Part shown: piece after piece, positions 42,455-51,249 of the stretch
Layout of the letters: every line of letters starts with the position of its first letter
How positions within the stretch are numbered: the first letter of the stretch is position 1
NCBI RefSeq assembly: GCF_030123065.1
Contig: NZ_CP126093.1
Coordinates: 5,710,001-5,774,000 of the forward strand
Length of the DNA: 64,000 nt
Source: Neobacillus sp. DY30
GTDB taxonomy: Bacteria; Bacillota; Bacilli; Bacillales; Cytobacillaceae
Reading direction: 5' to 3'
Made by a program: the position numbers and the translations under genes
Notes under the pieces: generated by a model
What the model saw: the letters and a program-made list of their open reading frames with translations, nothing else
Databases searched by the model: none
What the model was told of the DNA's origin: nothing

Positions 42455-43252
42455 TCAATCGCGAACATCCGCAACTGGAAAAAAGGGGAATTCCTGAGCT
42501 AGATAAAACGTTAGACCTGTTAGTACAACAAAATAACCAACAAAGACAACATCAAATTTTGAAAAACCTATTTTGTAATAAAATGTGCGTTCCTTTGCGT
42601 AATCAAACCTCTTTGCTTCCATAGCAACGGCTATACGAAAAGCTCTCCGGATGCATTGAGACAGCAATGGAATCGAAGTGATTTTGAATAGGTGAAAAAG
42701 ACCCTTCATTCCAGCACCGGTTCTCACGCCTCTCACTTTTTGAGCACTGCGAATATGTTGAAATTCTTCGATCATGATCGGCATTAAGCGAATTCCAGCC
42801 ATAAAACTATAGGAATATTTTGGATTAAGCTTTAACTGCTGCATCATCGAATAAAATAAAAACACAGGCCTTGTTGTAAGGGCAAACGTTAAGCCCAGAA
42901 GTGCATAGGTTAAAGCCCTGAATCCCAAGTGAATTCCTCGAAATAAACTTTCTTCTGTTACATGGACGAGACCCCATCTGAAAATAGTACTATCCCCTTT
43001 GCCAAAAAAGATCATCGAGGTGGCCGTCGAGATGAAAATAAATAGAAACGGTATCGAGAATAGCAAAATTCGCTTATAGGGATGGCCTGTAAAAAATACA
43101 AATAGGATCATCGTCACAATGGTAAAAAGAATCATCTGATTAAGATTATGAATAAAAATCACCAGGATAAACAAGAAAATCATCGTCAGGAGCTTCAGAC
43201 TTGGATTGATTTTATGTAGCCATGTTTCTCTAAAATCAAATGTTGTGTGCAT
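42455..43252 (-). CDS. ykoC: ECF transporter T component (YkoC-like, thiamine precursor uptake)
   Basis: 265 residues with five or six hydrophobic segments and the EcfT family pattern (MAGIRLMPIMIEEFQHIRSAQKVRG: the Ala-Arg-Gly coupling motif region). EcfT links the ATPase to the substrate-binding S component. It overlaps the ykoD stop by 17 bp. Its assignment to thiamine or HMP uptake comes from ykoE, tenA and the TPP riboswitch upstream. Confidence 0.88.
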   Translation of the reverse strand: MHTTFDFRETWLHKINPSLKLLTMIFLFILVIFIHNLNQMILFTIVTMILFVFFTGHPYKRILLFSIPFLFIFISTATSMIFFGKGDSTIFRWGLVHVTEESLFRGIHLGFRALTYALLGLTFALTTRPVFLFYSMMQQLKLNPKYSYSFMAGIRLMPIMIEEFQHIRSAQKVRGVRTGAGMKGLFHLFKITSIPLLSQCIRRAFRIAVAMEAKRFDYAKERTFYYKIGFSKFDVVFVGYFVVLTGLTFYLAQEFPFFPVADVRD

Positions 43253-44699
43253 AAGCTACTTGGTCCCTCCCCTGATGTACATGTTCGTTTTTCCAATCTT
43301 TGACGACCTTACCGTTATCCATCTCCCAAACTCTTGTCGCGAAACGCTTAACGATTTCCGAATCATGCGTGACCATGATGATGATGCACCCTTTTTGCCG
43401 TTCCCTCTCTAACAACTCAAGCAGATGGAATGTATTCTTGGAATCCTGCCCAAAGGTAGGCTCATCCAAGAGCAAAAGCGTTGGATTTTCTACAAATGCA
43501 GTCGCTACACTCAGTCGGCGTTTTTGCCCTATAGAAAGATGATAGGGATGGTGGTGCTGTTTTTTTGATAATCCAAATATGGCTAACAGCTCACCCACCC
43601 TCTCTTTAATGATTGAGGGTTCTTCCTTTTTCACAGTGAGAGAATAGGAGATTTCTTCATAGACAGAGTTTGTGATAAATTGGTATTCAGGATTTTGAAA
43701 GACAAAATAAGCTTTCTTATGGAGTTGTTTAATATTCTGTATAATTTCTCCATTTACTACATAGGTTCCTGACGTTTTCAGAAGCTGCATCAATGATAAT
43801 AGCAAGGTACTTTTTCCTGCTCCATTATCACCAACCACCGCGATCCATTCCCCCGATAGAGCAGAAGCGTTATCAAGTTGAACTTTTATTTCTTTTTTTC
43901 GGTAACCCTTAAAGTTCTCTAAAATCAGTGAGTGGTTGTAACCGTGTCCAGCATTCGCTTCGAAAGACATTAAGTAATCATCCCAAACCCCCGGGTACCA
44001 GATACCATATTCTTGTAGTTGTTTACGATAAAAGGAAAACACGGTATTCACATCATCATCTGCAATGACCACCCCGTCATCGTTAAAAACAATGACACGA
44101 TCTATAAAATCCAAAATGTGATCAATCTTGTGTTCGACAATAATGACTGTTTTATCTTTAGCGACGCTCTTTACACTATCCCAAATTTGTTTAGTGCCTT
44201 CTTCATCAATCAGCGCTGTTGGTTCATCTAAAAATACACATTCAGGATTGAGTGCTAATACGGATGCAAGCGCAAGTCGCTGCTTCATACCTCCAGATAG
44301 AGATTGGATAGAAGCATGATATAGATCCAATCGCAACCCAACAGCGGACAATAATGCTTCAATCCTATCAGGCATTTCACCTCTTGGTACATTAAGATTT
44401 TCTAATACAAATGCAAGCTCTTCATCGACATATGGCATACAAAATTGCGAATCCGGATCCTGGAACACGTAACCCCAGGATTCGGGATATTGAATATGTC
44501 TATACTTAATTGGTACTTCTATAGACTTTGGAATTAATCCTGAAAGTGTTTGTAAAAGAGTTGATTTACCACATCCAGAAGGTCCGAGTAATAAGACCTT
44601 CTCACCTTTTTTAATGGTAATGGATAAATCTTTGAACAGCAGGTTGTCGTCTCCCGGAAACTTTAATCTAAGCTGTTCCACCATCGCTATATTTGTCAC
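43236..44699 (-). CDS. ykoD: ECF transporter tandem ATPase (YkoD-like)
   Basis: 487 residues with two ABC domains: Walker A GPSGCGKST and GDNGAGKST, signatures LSGGMKQR and LSIGQKRR, and Walker B VFLDEPTA and LLLDEPTF. GTG at 44699 has AGGGGTGAAGAC before it; the frame is open further upstream but overlaps ykoE there. It powers the HMP/thiamine ECF importer together with ykoC and ykoE. Confidence 0.92.
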   Translation of the reverse strand: MTNIAMVEQLRLKFPGDDNLLFKDLSITIKKGEKVLLLGPSGCGKSTLLQTLSGLIPKSIEVPIKYRHIQYPESWGYVFQDPDSQFCMPYVDEELAFVLENLNVPRGEMPDRIEALLSAVGLRLDLYHASIQSLSGGMKQRLALASVLALNPECVFLDEPTALIDEEGTKQIWDSVKSVAKDKTVIIVEHKIDHILDFIDRVIVFNDDGVVIADDDVNTVFSFYRKQLQEYGIWYPGVWDDYLMSFEANAGHGYNHSLILENFKGYRKKEIKVQLDNASALSGEWIAVVGDNGAGKSTLLLSLMQLLKTSGTYVVNGEIIQNIKQLHKKAYFVFQNPEYQFITNSVYEEISYSLTVKKEEPSIIKERVGELLAIFGLSKKQHHHPYHLSIGQKRRLSVATAFVENPTLLLLDEPTFGQDSKNTFHLLELLERERQKGCIIIMVTHDSEIVKRFATRVWEMDNGKVVKDWKNEHVHQGRDQVAYAHNI

Positions 44700-44713
44700 G
44701 TCTTCACCCCTGA

Positions 44714-45295
44714 TTATTGATTTAAGGCGTCGTAATCTTCTTTGGAAGCAGGACGAAGTAAATTGGTAACTCCTGTTGCCTCTAGTGCCTTCGCAATGCC
44801 AAATGCCATAAACCCTGTAAAGATAACAGACCCAATCAACCTGAAACCAATGAGCAACATGAAGTTCCATGTTGACAAATCACCCATATATCCTTTGTAG
44901 TAATCCATAAATATAGACCCAATAGCCGCACTAATTCCAGCTAAGCTAACAACAAGTAAATCAAAGCGCTTATACCTAAAAGCCATTATGACAAGTTCAG
45001 CAAATAACCCCTGCACAACACCATATAAAAGAACTTCTAGTCCAAATTCAGACCCCATTAGAAACTCTCCAGAAGAAGCCGCAACTTCCGCAAGAAAGGC
45101 CACACCAGCTTTACGTATGATGAGGAACGCAACGGTCGCAGCAATAAACCACATTCCGTAAATCAGCTGGTCAATATGTAATCCAAAAGGTTTTACTGCG
45201 TAATAAAGCGGTCCCCAAATTTTGTAAACAATCCCAAATGCGATGGATATCACGATGGTTACTAAAATATCCGTTAACTTTAACCCTTTTTTCAT
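44714..45295 (-). CDS. ykoE: ECF transporter S component, HMP/thiamine (YkoE-like)
   Basis: 193 residues from ATG 45295 (AAAAGGAG 9 bp upstream; the frame extends to 45400 without a site). Five to six hydrophobic segments and the family segment VYKIWGPLYYAVKPFG, WFIAATVAFLIIRKAG, EFLMGSEFGLEVLLYGVVQG identify YkoE. It binds the thiamine precursor at the membrane. Spacing to tenA is 68 bp. Confidence 0.9.
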   Translation of the reverse strand: MKKGLKLTDILVTIVISIAFGIVYKIWGPLYYAVKPFGLHIDQLIYGMWFIAATVAFLIIRKAGVAFLAEVAASSGEFLMGSEFGLEVLLYGVVQGLFAELVIMAFRYKRFDLLVVSLAGISAAIGSIFMDYYKGYMGDLSTWNFMLLIGFRLIGSVIFTGFMAFGIAKALEATGVTNLLRPASKEDYDALNQ

Positions 45296-45362
45296 TGTTT
45301 CATTCTCCTTTTTTAGCAAAGGGGAGAACTCATTCCCCCTTGCGAACATGATCGTTTCCTTA

Positions 45363-46061
45363 TTAGCTAGTACTAAGTTGTTCTTGGGAATTCGCTTCAA
45401 TGGACCATTTTTCGAATGTATAAGCCATTTCCCAGAATAAGTATTCGTATTGACAGCTAATTAAGAAATGATCAATCATTCGACCTTTTTCTTTTTCGGA
45501 AGCGGTTTTTGCTAGCTCATCTAGACGATTCAATTGCTCCTGGACCAATTCGCCAAACCATTCTCCACCATAGGCCGCAATCCATTCCTGATAGATCGGT
45601 TCATCCGGTGTCGCCCCTTTTAACTGCTGACCGATATCATAATAAATCCAGTAGCATGGTAGAATAGCGGCGATAATCTCTCCTAAACTTCCAGATGCCC
45701 CAACGCGATATAGATGGGAAGTATATGCATAGGCCGTTGGTGCAGGCTGGAAGTTTGCTAGCTCCTCTGATGTAACTTGCAGCTGTTTGATGAATTTCTC
45801 ATGTAAGCTTAACTCTGCTTGTGAAGTACCTTGCGCATGAGCAGCCATTCTTGCTGTAGTGTTTAAATCTTCTGCTCTCGAAGCACCAATCGCTTGAACA
45901 CGAGCAAAGTGTGATAAATAATAGGAATCTTGTAATACGTAATAGCGGAAACTTTGTAAATCTAATTTTCCACTAGCAATTCCTTGAACAAATGGGTGTT
46001 CTAGATTCGCCTCCCATATCGGAGCTGCTTTTTCTCGTAGAATTTCAGTAAATGTAGACAT
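45363..46061 (-). CDS. tenA: thiaminase II (TenA)
   Basis: 232 residues. TenA motifs FRYYVLQDSYYL, ILPCYWIYYDIG (nucleophilic Cys) and YGGEWF are present. TenA hydrolyses aminopyrimidines derived from degraded thiamine to HMP, which feeds thiamine synthesis. SD GGAGGTAACGT. As the first gene after the TPP riboswitch, it ties the transporter behind it to salvage of thiamine breakdown products. In B. subtilis the corresponding operon begins with ykoF instead. Confidence 0.95.
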   Translation of the reverse strand: MSTFTEILREKAAPIWEANLEHPFVQGIASGKLDLQSFRYYVLQDSYYLSHFARVQAIGASRAEDLNTTARMAAHAQGTSQAELSLHEKFIKQLQVTSEELANFQPAPTAYAYTSHLYRVGASGSLGEIIAAILPCYWIYYDIGQQLKGATPDEPIYQEWIAAYGGEWFGELVQEQLNRLDELAKTASEKEKGRMIDHFLISCQYEYLFWEMAYTFEKWSIEANSQEQLSTS

Positions 46062-46192
46062 ACGTTACCTCCATTTAATTAATTGCTTAGTGTTAACGAT
46101 TTAATGGTCGTTTTCAAAAACATACAGTTAATACTTTGTTAGATTGATTGTAAATACATCCTTGTTTGCCGGCAGCGGACGTATTTTTTCCA

Positions 46193-46227
46193 ATAAAAAA
46201 CCACTTTCTATTGGAAGAAAGTGGTTG
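46193..46227 (-). terminator. TPP riboswitch terminator
   Basis: On the minus strand AACCACTTTCTT / AGAAAGTGGTT followed by TTTTTT, between the aptamer and tenA. Its 5' arm can instead pair with the AAGTGGT of aptamer P1, giving an antiterminator. Confidence 0.85.
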
Positions 46228-46264
46228 TATTGGAAATGTGGTTGAAACATAAGGAATTCCCGTT

Positions 46265-46362
46265 ACACCACTTCCCTACGCTGGTATGATCCAGATCAGG
46301 TTCTAAGAGTCTTAAAGTTTCACTTTAATCTCAGCCTTCTCAAAAGGCACCCCTAGTGGTAT
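46265..46362 (-). ncRNA. TPP riboswitch (THI box)
   Basis: Minus strand contains CACTAGGGGTGCC, GGCTGAGAT, CCTGATCTGGATCATACCAG and CGTAGGGAAGTGG, the canonical TPP aptamer blocks. P1 is ACCACT/AGTGGT. It should switch off tenA-ykoEDC when thiamine pyrophosphate is abundant. Confidence 0.97.
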
Positions 46363-46894
46363 TTTTTATGAAATTAGTATTTTGATTATTATGTTATCAC
46401 TATCCACAAGATAGTCAAACATTTTATTCATAAGCTTTAATAGTTAAGTGCGGAGATTGTCGAGATTGTATTACCAAATCTAACGATTTGTTAGTTATGA
46501 TGAAACCTTAGTCAGATTCGTCATGTTTGGCAATACTTTTCTTTTGTTTCGTTGTACATGTACAATAAAATAAAACTAATCAAACGATTGATTAGTTTGG
46601 GAATAAAACCAGCTACAGCAACGGTTTTATTTTGGTTAGTAATTGCAAAAATTGTCGGAAATAGACTCTCTGAAACAACATATCTATCAAAACCAATATC
46701 TACTCTTTTGTTATCCCCATTAATCGTTTCCTGATATTCAACCCTTTTTTCATCTGATTTCTCTGTTACTTTTTCGATATTTTTTACCTCATTACCCAAA
46801 TTTACAGAAAATTTACAGAAAAAAAGAAGGGATTTCGGTATCTTTATAAAATAACTAATAGTGTTGCAATAATACATCAAAGGGAGAGAACTTT
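46363..46894. other. non-coding space with palindromes
   Basis: Contains the perfect palindrome TTGTACATGTACAA (46551-46564) and CTAATCAAACGATTGATTAG (46576-46595). A 60-codon plus-strand frame across them (IKRLISLGIKPATATVLFWL) has no RBS and is probably part of the repeat family. Confidence 0.4.
46576..46595. repeat. CTAATCAAACGATTGATTAG palindrome
   Basis: One base from the perfect 20-bp palindrome at 36474; also encodes KRLI in both directions. Confidence 0.6.
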
Positions 46895-48214
46895 ATGAAA
46901 GTATTGGTATCATTTTTTAACCGTATCATGCAGAGGTACTTGCCAGATCCATTTATATTCGTCATCATTTTAACTTTTGTTGTTTTTGGATTAGGCCTTA
47001 TTTTCACAGATAATGGACCATACCAAATGGTCCAGCACTGGGGAAATGGCTTTTGGGCACTTCTTTCTTTCACGATGCAGATGGTCCTCGTATTAGTAAC
47101 AGGACATGTCTTGGCAAGCAGCTCTATTTTTAAAAAAGGGTTAGGGTCTCTTGCTTCATTTGCCAAGTCACCAGGGCAAGCTATTGTCATCGTCACGATC
47201 GTATCGATGATTGCAAGCTTAATTAACTGGGGATTCGGGCTTGTCATTGGAGCTTTGTTCGCAAAGGAATTAGCGAAAAGAGTAAAAAATGTTGATTACA
47301 GGCTGCTAATTGCAAGCGCTTACTCTGGTTTTCTCGTATGGCATGGAGGAATTTCGGGGTCTGTCCCATTAACAATTGCCACTCCAGGACACTTTACAGA
47401 AGATCTAATCGGTGTGGTATCAACAAGTGAAACGATTTTTTCAACCTTTAATATCGTGATCGTATTAGGGCTGCTTGTAACCATTCCTATTATCAACCGC
47501 TTAAGCATGCCGTCGAAGGAACAAACGATAAGTATTGACCCAGCACTCTTGCAGGGTGATTTCCAGGCAGCGGCCATTGAAAAAGAAGCTCTAACACCTG
47601 CTGACAAACTTGAAAACAGTAAACTTGTTTCTTTATTAATTGGAATACTTGGACTGGTTTTCCTATTCTATTATTTCGCTAATAATGGATTTAAGTTGAA
47701 TCTCGATATCGTGAATTTCTTATTTTTATTTCTTGGCATTCTATTTCACGGTACTCCAAAACAATTCTTGGACGCTGTGTTAAACGCTGTAAAAGGAACG
47801 AGCGGTATTATCGTCCAATTCCCTTTCTATGCTGGATTAATGGGATTGATGACGACCTCAGGATTAGCTGCAGTCATATCTGACGCGTTTATTGCCATTT
47901 CAAATGACTTTACCTTCCCAATGCTGGCCTTTTTAAGTGCAGGTATTGTCAACTTCTTCGTTCCTTCTGGTGGAGGGCAATGGGCAGTTCAAGGTCCTAT
48001 TATGCTGGATGCAGCAACACAACTTGGTGCATCACTCCCAAAAACAGCGATGGCAGTTGCATGGGGCGACGCCTGGACGAACATGATCCAGCCATTCTGG
48101 GCACTTCCAGCACTGGCAATTGCAGGTCTGAAGGCAAAGGACATCATGGGTTACCTTGTACTGGTTCTTGTTGTCAGCGGTGTAGTCATTTCACTAGGAC
48201 TACTATTCTTCTAA
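46895..48214 (+). CDS. atoE: short-chain fatty acid transporter, AtoE family
   Basis: 439 residues, about twelve hydrophobic segments. AtoE signatures are LPDPFIFVIILTFVVF, SLINWGFGLVIGALFAKELA, GFLVWHGGISGSVPLTIATP, FFVPSGGGQWAVQGPI and WGDAWTNMIQPFWALPAL. It imports acetoacetate or short-chain fatty acids. SD AAAGGGAGAGAACTTT. It is monocistronic; no CoA-transferase genes follow. Confidence 0.93.
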   Translation: MKVLVSFFNRIMQRYLPDPFIFVIILTFVVFGLGLIFTDNGPYQMVQHWGNGFWALLSFTMQMVLVLVTGHVLASSSIFKKGLGSLASFAKSPGQAIVIVTIVSMIASLINWGFGLVIGALFAKELAKRVKNVDYRLLIASAYSGFLVWHGGISGSVPLTIATPGHFTEDLIGVVSTSETIFSTFNIVIVLGLLVTIPIINRLSMPSKEQTISIDPALLQGDFQAAAIEKEALTPADKLENSKLVSLLIGILGLVFLFYYFANNGFKLNLDIVNFLFLFLGILFHGTPKQFLDAVLNAVKGTSGIIVQFPFYAGLMGLMTTSGLAAVISDAFIAISNDFTFPMLAFLSAGIVNFFVPSGGGQWAVQGPIMLDAATQLGASLPKTAMAVAWGDAWTNMIQPFWALPALAIAGLKAKDIMGYLVLVLVVSGVVISLGLLFF

Positions 48215-48218
48215 ACAG

Positions 48219-48263
48219 CAGAGAGGATGATTCAATGAAAATGAATCACCCTCTCTTTTTTAT
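48219..48263 (+). terminator. terminator of atoE
   Basis: GAGAGG.TGATTCA / TGAATCA.CCTCTC followed by TTTTTTA. Confidence 0.88.
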
Positions 48264-48288
48264 TTCTGTATCCTACTACCACATAATA

Positions 48289-48318
48289 AAAGCCAGCAGA
48301 ACCGTCCTCATGGTCTAG
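48289..48318. repeat. GCCAGCAGAACCG repeat (family E)
   Basis: AAAAGCCAGCAGAACCGTCC then TCATGGTCTAGTT. Matches 16813-16846 over 25 bp or more. It overlaps the 3' end of the sortase remnant. Confidence 0.6.
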
Positions 48319-48952
48319 TTACTAGCAACTATCGGACTAGAAACCAACTTCGTATAAACAATATACCGATCCGGTGCATCCCCAATAAAATCAAAGGGAT
48401 AACACGTCGTTAACGTAAGAGTTTCATAATCAGTTGGTACCATAACCGTCATATCGTCTGCTGGGACGATTTTAAAGTCGATGGTTTCATAAACAAAATC
48501 ACCATATGGGGTACTAAAGGTCACTTGTTCACCTAGTTTAAGGTGTTCTAGCTTCCTAAATACGGTATCTCGGTGTCCGCTTAAAATAACATATTGCCGC
48601 CTTGGCCTGGAAGAGCGCTGCCGGCAAAATGACCAGCACCTTTTTTCAGCTCATTGTCATGAGTGCCTTGGACCACAGGAACATTTAAATCAATCGAGGT
48701 GAATTGCAGCTCACCGATCGATGAACCTGGGTCCGGCAGTTTTGGCCATGGCTGGTCAAATGTCTGAGCAGGTAATTCTGGTTCGTATTCATCAACCACT
48801 TCGTGCGCTAACAAAACTGTCTGTTTTGATAAATCCCAACCAAAATAAGCTACAACGCCAACACCAGCTGCAATTAGTAAAATCGGAAAACTAAGCAGTA
48901 CCCATTTCCACTTCTGATACCACTTCTTTTTCCTCTTTTTCTTTCTTATTTT
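48315..48952 (-). pseudogene. class D sortase, frameshifted
   Basis: The N-terminal part has a basic stretch and membrane anchor (WVLLSFPILLIAAGVGVVAYF) and then GELQFTSIDLNVPVVQGT and GQGGNMLF. A stop occurs at a T-run near 48586. The next frame continues LSGHRDTVFRKLEHLKLG (catalytic His) and TLTTCYPFDFIGDAPDRYIV (catalytic Cys; Arg). One inserted or two deleted T would restore it. No ATG, GTG or TTG starts the N-terminal frame, which follows directly on the upstream gene's TAA. It would have anchored the protein encoded at 48965. Confidence 0.85.
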
Positions 48953-48964
48953 TTCTATGATTTT

Positions 48965-49423
48965 TTAAGCTTCAATTTCGGATTTGCCTACCAAACGTAC
49001 TGCTGGAACTGCCGCAATTCCGCCTAATAGAATTAATAATCCGCCTAATGCCATATAATCTACGGTATTGCTGTCTGTGTTAGGAATTGGAGCATTTGGC
49101 ATTGGAACGAATGTGCCTGCTTTGTCTAATTGTTTCTTAGCTTGAACCGCACTTTTTAGTGCATTCATTTTTGCTTGAAGAGCAGCGATATTTAAATCCT
49201 CTCTCTTAGGATTTATCGTTGCTAATAAATTTCCTTTCAGATCCTTTAACTGGATAAGAAGGTTCGTACCATCGACCTTAAAGGTTGTGATATCAATTGG
49301 GTTCCCAAATTCGTCAACAATTGATGCTTGTAGGTGGGCTAATTTTACACTTTCTAGGAATAAACGTGCGATTTCTACTTTAGACGTATTAGGAAGATCC
49401 TGTGGATTAGCGGCACCTTTCAA
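48965..49423 (-). pseudogene. sortase-substrate surface protein, N-terminally truncated
   Basis: The 152-residue remainder ends in a sorting-type signal: PNAPIPNTDSN (LPXTG-like), a hydrophobic span ALGGLLILLGGIAAVPAV and a charged tail. This suits a class D sortase, whose gene follows. The N-terminal coding sequence and signal peptide are absent; a family D repeat lies right at the break (49440-49490). It resembles the C-terminal part of Bacillus processed acidic surface proteins. Confidence 0.65.
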
Positions 49424-49444
49424 AAGTTGGCTAACTATCTAACA

Positions 49445-49490
49445 ACCTATCAATCTTCGAAAAATAGCTGGGAGTGACAGGCACGGATTA
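49445..49490. repeat. GGGGAGTGACAGGCAC repeat (family D) inserted between two genes
   Basis: CAATCTTCGAAAAATAGCTG then GGAGTGACAGGCACG. It supplies the last ten codons (ACHSQLFFED) and stop of the DGC gene and directly abuts the truncated surface protein gene. Confidence 0.65.
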
Positions 49491-49827
49491 TACGTTGATA
49501 GGCACTTTCAACAAGGTCGGAATCAGGGTCTTTCCCGTTCATTTTTGGAACATCAAAGTCAGATAGGACGAAATGATGTTGCGGCGATACATCGTGCCTA
49601 GCTAAGCAGCTCTTCACACAGGATAATGGACATCCATCAATCGCAATAATCTCCCGCCCGGATTTTGCGGTTCGTACAAGCGGCTTTACATCCCCGCCAA
49701 CTCCGGCAATACAGGACATTTCTGCTACCTTTTCTCGGTCCATTTTAATCGCAATCAAATTAGCCGTTTGTGCAGCCGACGAACATCCAGAGCATGAATA
49801 GACAATCGGAAAATCAGTTCTTTTCAT
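49450..49827 (-). CDS. DGC-domain putative zinc-binding protein
   Basis: 125 residues with cysteine motifs YSCSGCSSAAQTANL, MSCIAGVGGDV and DGCPLSCVKSCL, the signature of the DGC family. These proteins probably bind zinc; their function is unknown. The final residues come from an inserted repeat, so the native C-terminus is lost, though the domain core is complete. SD GGGAAGGTACA; ATG 49827. Confidence 0.85.
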   Translation of the reverse strand: MKRTDFPIVYSCSGCSSAAQTANLIAIKMDREKVAEMSCIAGVGGDVKPLVRTAKSGREIIAIDGCPLSCVKSCLARHDVSPQHHFVLSDFDVPKMNGKDPDSDLVESAYQRIIRACHSQLFFED

Positions 49828-50090
49828 CACTGTACCTTCCCTCTCTCTTATTTTTTAAAGAGTAATACTTAACTTTTGTCTATTATATTGCTCTTCGACT
49901 TCAGTGTCTGTGATATTTTTCAACAATTCAAATTAATTAAAATCCCATCTAGAGGGACCAAGATCCAGAAGTAGCTCTTACCTAGATATTTATAATTTCG
50001 AAAAAAGGAAAAGACGCCCCGCATGAAATATATCGCAAAGAGACGAGAACTAGAAGGAAAAATCTTAATCGAAGTGAGATTAGAAAGCAA
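49828..50090. other. gene-free stretch with a short coding-like fragment
   Basis: A plus-strand frame at 50023-50094 (MKYIAKRRELEGKILIEVRL) has no proper SD and stops after 23 residues. Otherwise nothing is supported. Confidence 0.25.
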
Positions 50091-50169
50091 CTAAATAGGT
50101 AATATAGCACTCTTTTCCCGAAAGATATAGGCACATACTTCCCGAACTATTCCCTTCAGAACTTCTTGG
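50091..50169 (-). pseudogene. mini-gene family B, copy 4 (5'-truncated)
   Basis: Minus-strand frame QEVLKGIVREVCAYIFREKS ends at a stop at 50091. The 5' part, with start and SD, is replaced by family D sequence (GGGGAGTGACAGGCAC at 50180-50195). Confidence 0.6.
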
Positions 50170-50172
50170 ACA

Positions 50173-50197
50173 AATACCGGGGAGTGACAGGCACTAA
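50173..50197. repeat. GGGGAGTGACAGGCAC repeat (family D)
   Basis: ATACCGGGGAGTGACAGGCAC fused to a truncated family B copy. Confidence 0.65.
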
Positions 50198-50236
50198 AGA
50201 GGCCGGTTTCTTATTTGAAACTGGCCTCTTTTTTGA
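50196..50236 (+). terminator. terminator hairpin
   Basis: AAAGAGGCCGGTTTC / GAAACTGGCCTCTTT with loop TTATTT and a following T-run on the plus strand. It is adjacent to the LysM/SH3b pseudogene stop. Confidence 0.75.
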
Positions 50237-50250
50237 TTTAGGATAACTAT

Positions 50251-51244
50251 CTATACAATGGATACTAAGTTCAATAGTTGACCTCTCTTACCTTCCAATG
50301 ATAGTGTTGCTTTCTTTCCTTGAAGGTAAAATAAGTCATTGATCATGTTGCCTGATGCTTTGGCAGCATAGGTGGTACCATCTGTCGTCATAAAGCGAAA
50401 GGTTCCTTGAGGGTCCACTCCACCGATATGAGCTGTTTGGCCGTAGCTTCAGTAGTTGAAGGAATCTTGATGGTTTGTCCAATTTTCAACTTTGTTGGTT
50501 CAACACCTGGATTTAATTCTATAATCTGTGTAACAGACATACCTACTTTTTTAGAGATTTTTGCAAAAGTATCACCACTTTTAATGACAAAAGTGTTTGT
50601 TCCAATCATCGGATCATTATTTGTTTTTTTAGGTTCTTCATTCGTTAAATAGGTTGCACTCACATACGCAACTTTTCCATTGAAATCAATCTTTGCCCAA
50701 CCATTAGAAATGGATACCACGGCTACACGATCTGTTAATTTCAAAGTGCCAAGGATTGCACTACTCGTAGAATCTGCTTGCCTTACTCTCAACGATGTTG
50801 CCGTTACATACATGGTTTTCGTCGTCGGACGTGATTCAACTGTTTGTTTGGCTGTAAGATAATCCATACTCACAAAACAAACTCTTCCTTTAACCAAAAT
50901 ACCCGCCCATCCATTTTCTTTAAATGCAACCTTAACCACATCACCTTTTTTATATTTTCCGATAATACTACTTGTAGTGGTCGGCTGCGATCGAATATTC
51001 AGTACAGTGGCAGTAACTATTTGATCTGTTACTTTTGGTAGTAATATTTTTTTCCAGCAATGGAAATCAGCCCATTGGCTTCTAATATTTCTTCTGGTGT
51101 TACACCATGTTGCGCAGCGATCGTTTCAATTTTTTCACCACTTTTTACGTATATTCTTCTATCAAAGGCTGGGCATTCGCAGTGATGGAGGAAATACATA
51201 GAACCACGGTAAAAATTCCCGTCACAACCAATCTTTTTACTGAA
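50251..51244 (-). pseudogene. decayed paralogue of the LysM/SH3b protein
   Basis: Homologous along its length to the gene at 15277-16557: membrane segment LVVTGIFTVVL, LysM (GEKIETIAAQHGV), SH3b (TATVLNIRSQPTT; ENGWAGILVKGRVCFVS), second SH3b, second LysM (FVIKSGDTFAKISKKVGM) and the C-terminal domain (GGVDPQGTFRFMTTDG). Several indels break the frame; the longest open piece is 50388-50939. The cytoplasmic N-terminal 85 residues are missing and the homology starts right after the stop of the epimerase-like gene. Confidence 0.88.
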
Positions 51245-51249
51245 TTTGT

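Noticed and set aside
46552..46734. 60-codon plus-strand frame over the palindromes at 46.5 kb
   Set aside because: No RBS; the start of the frame is the palindrome itself, which reads KRLI in both directions.
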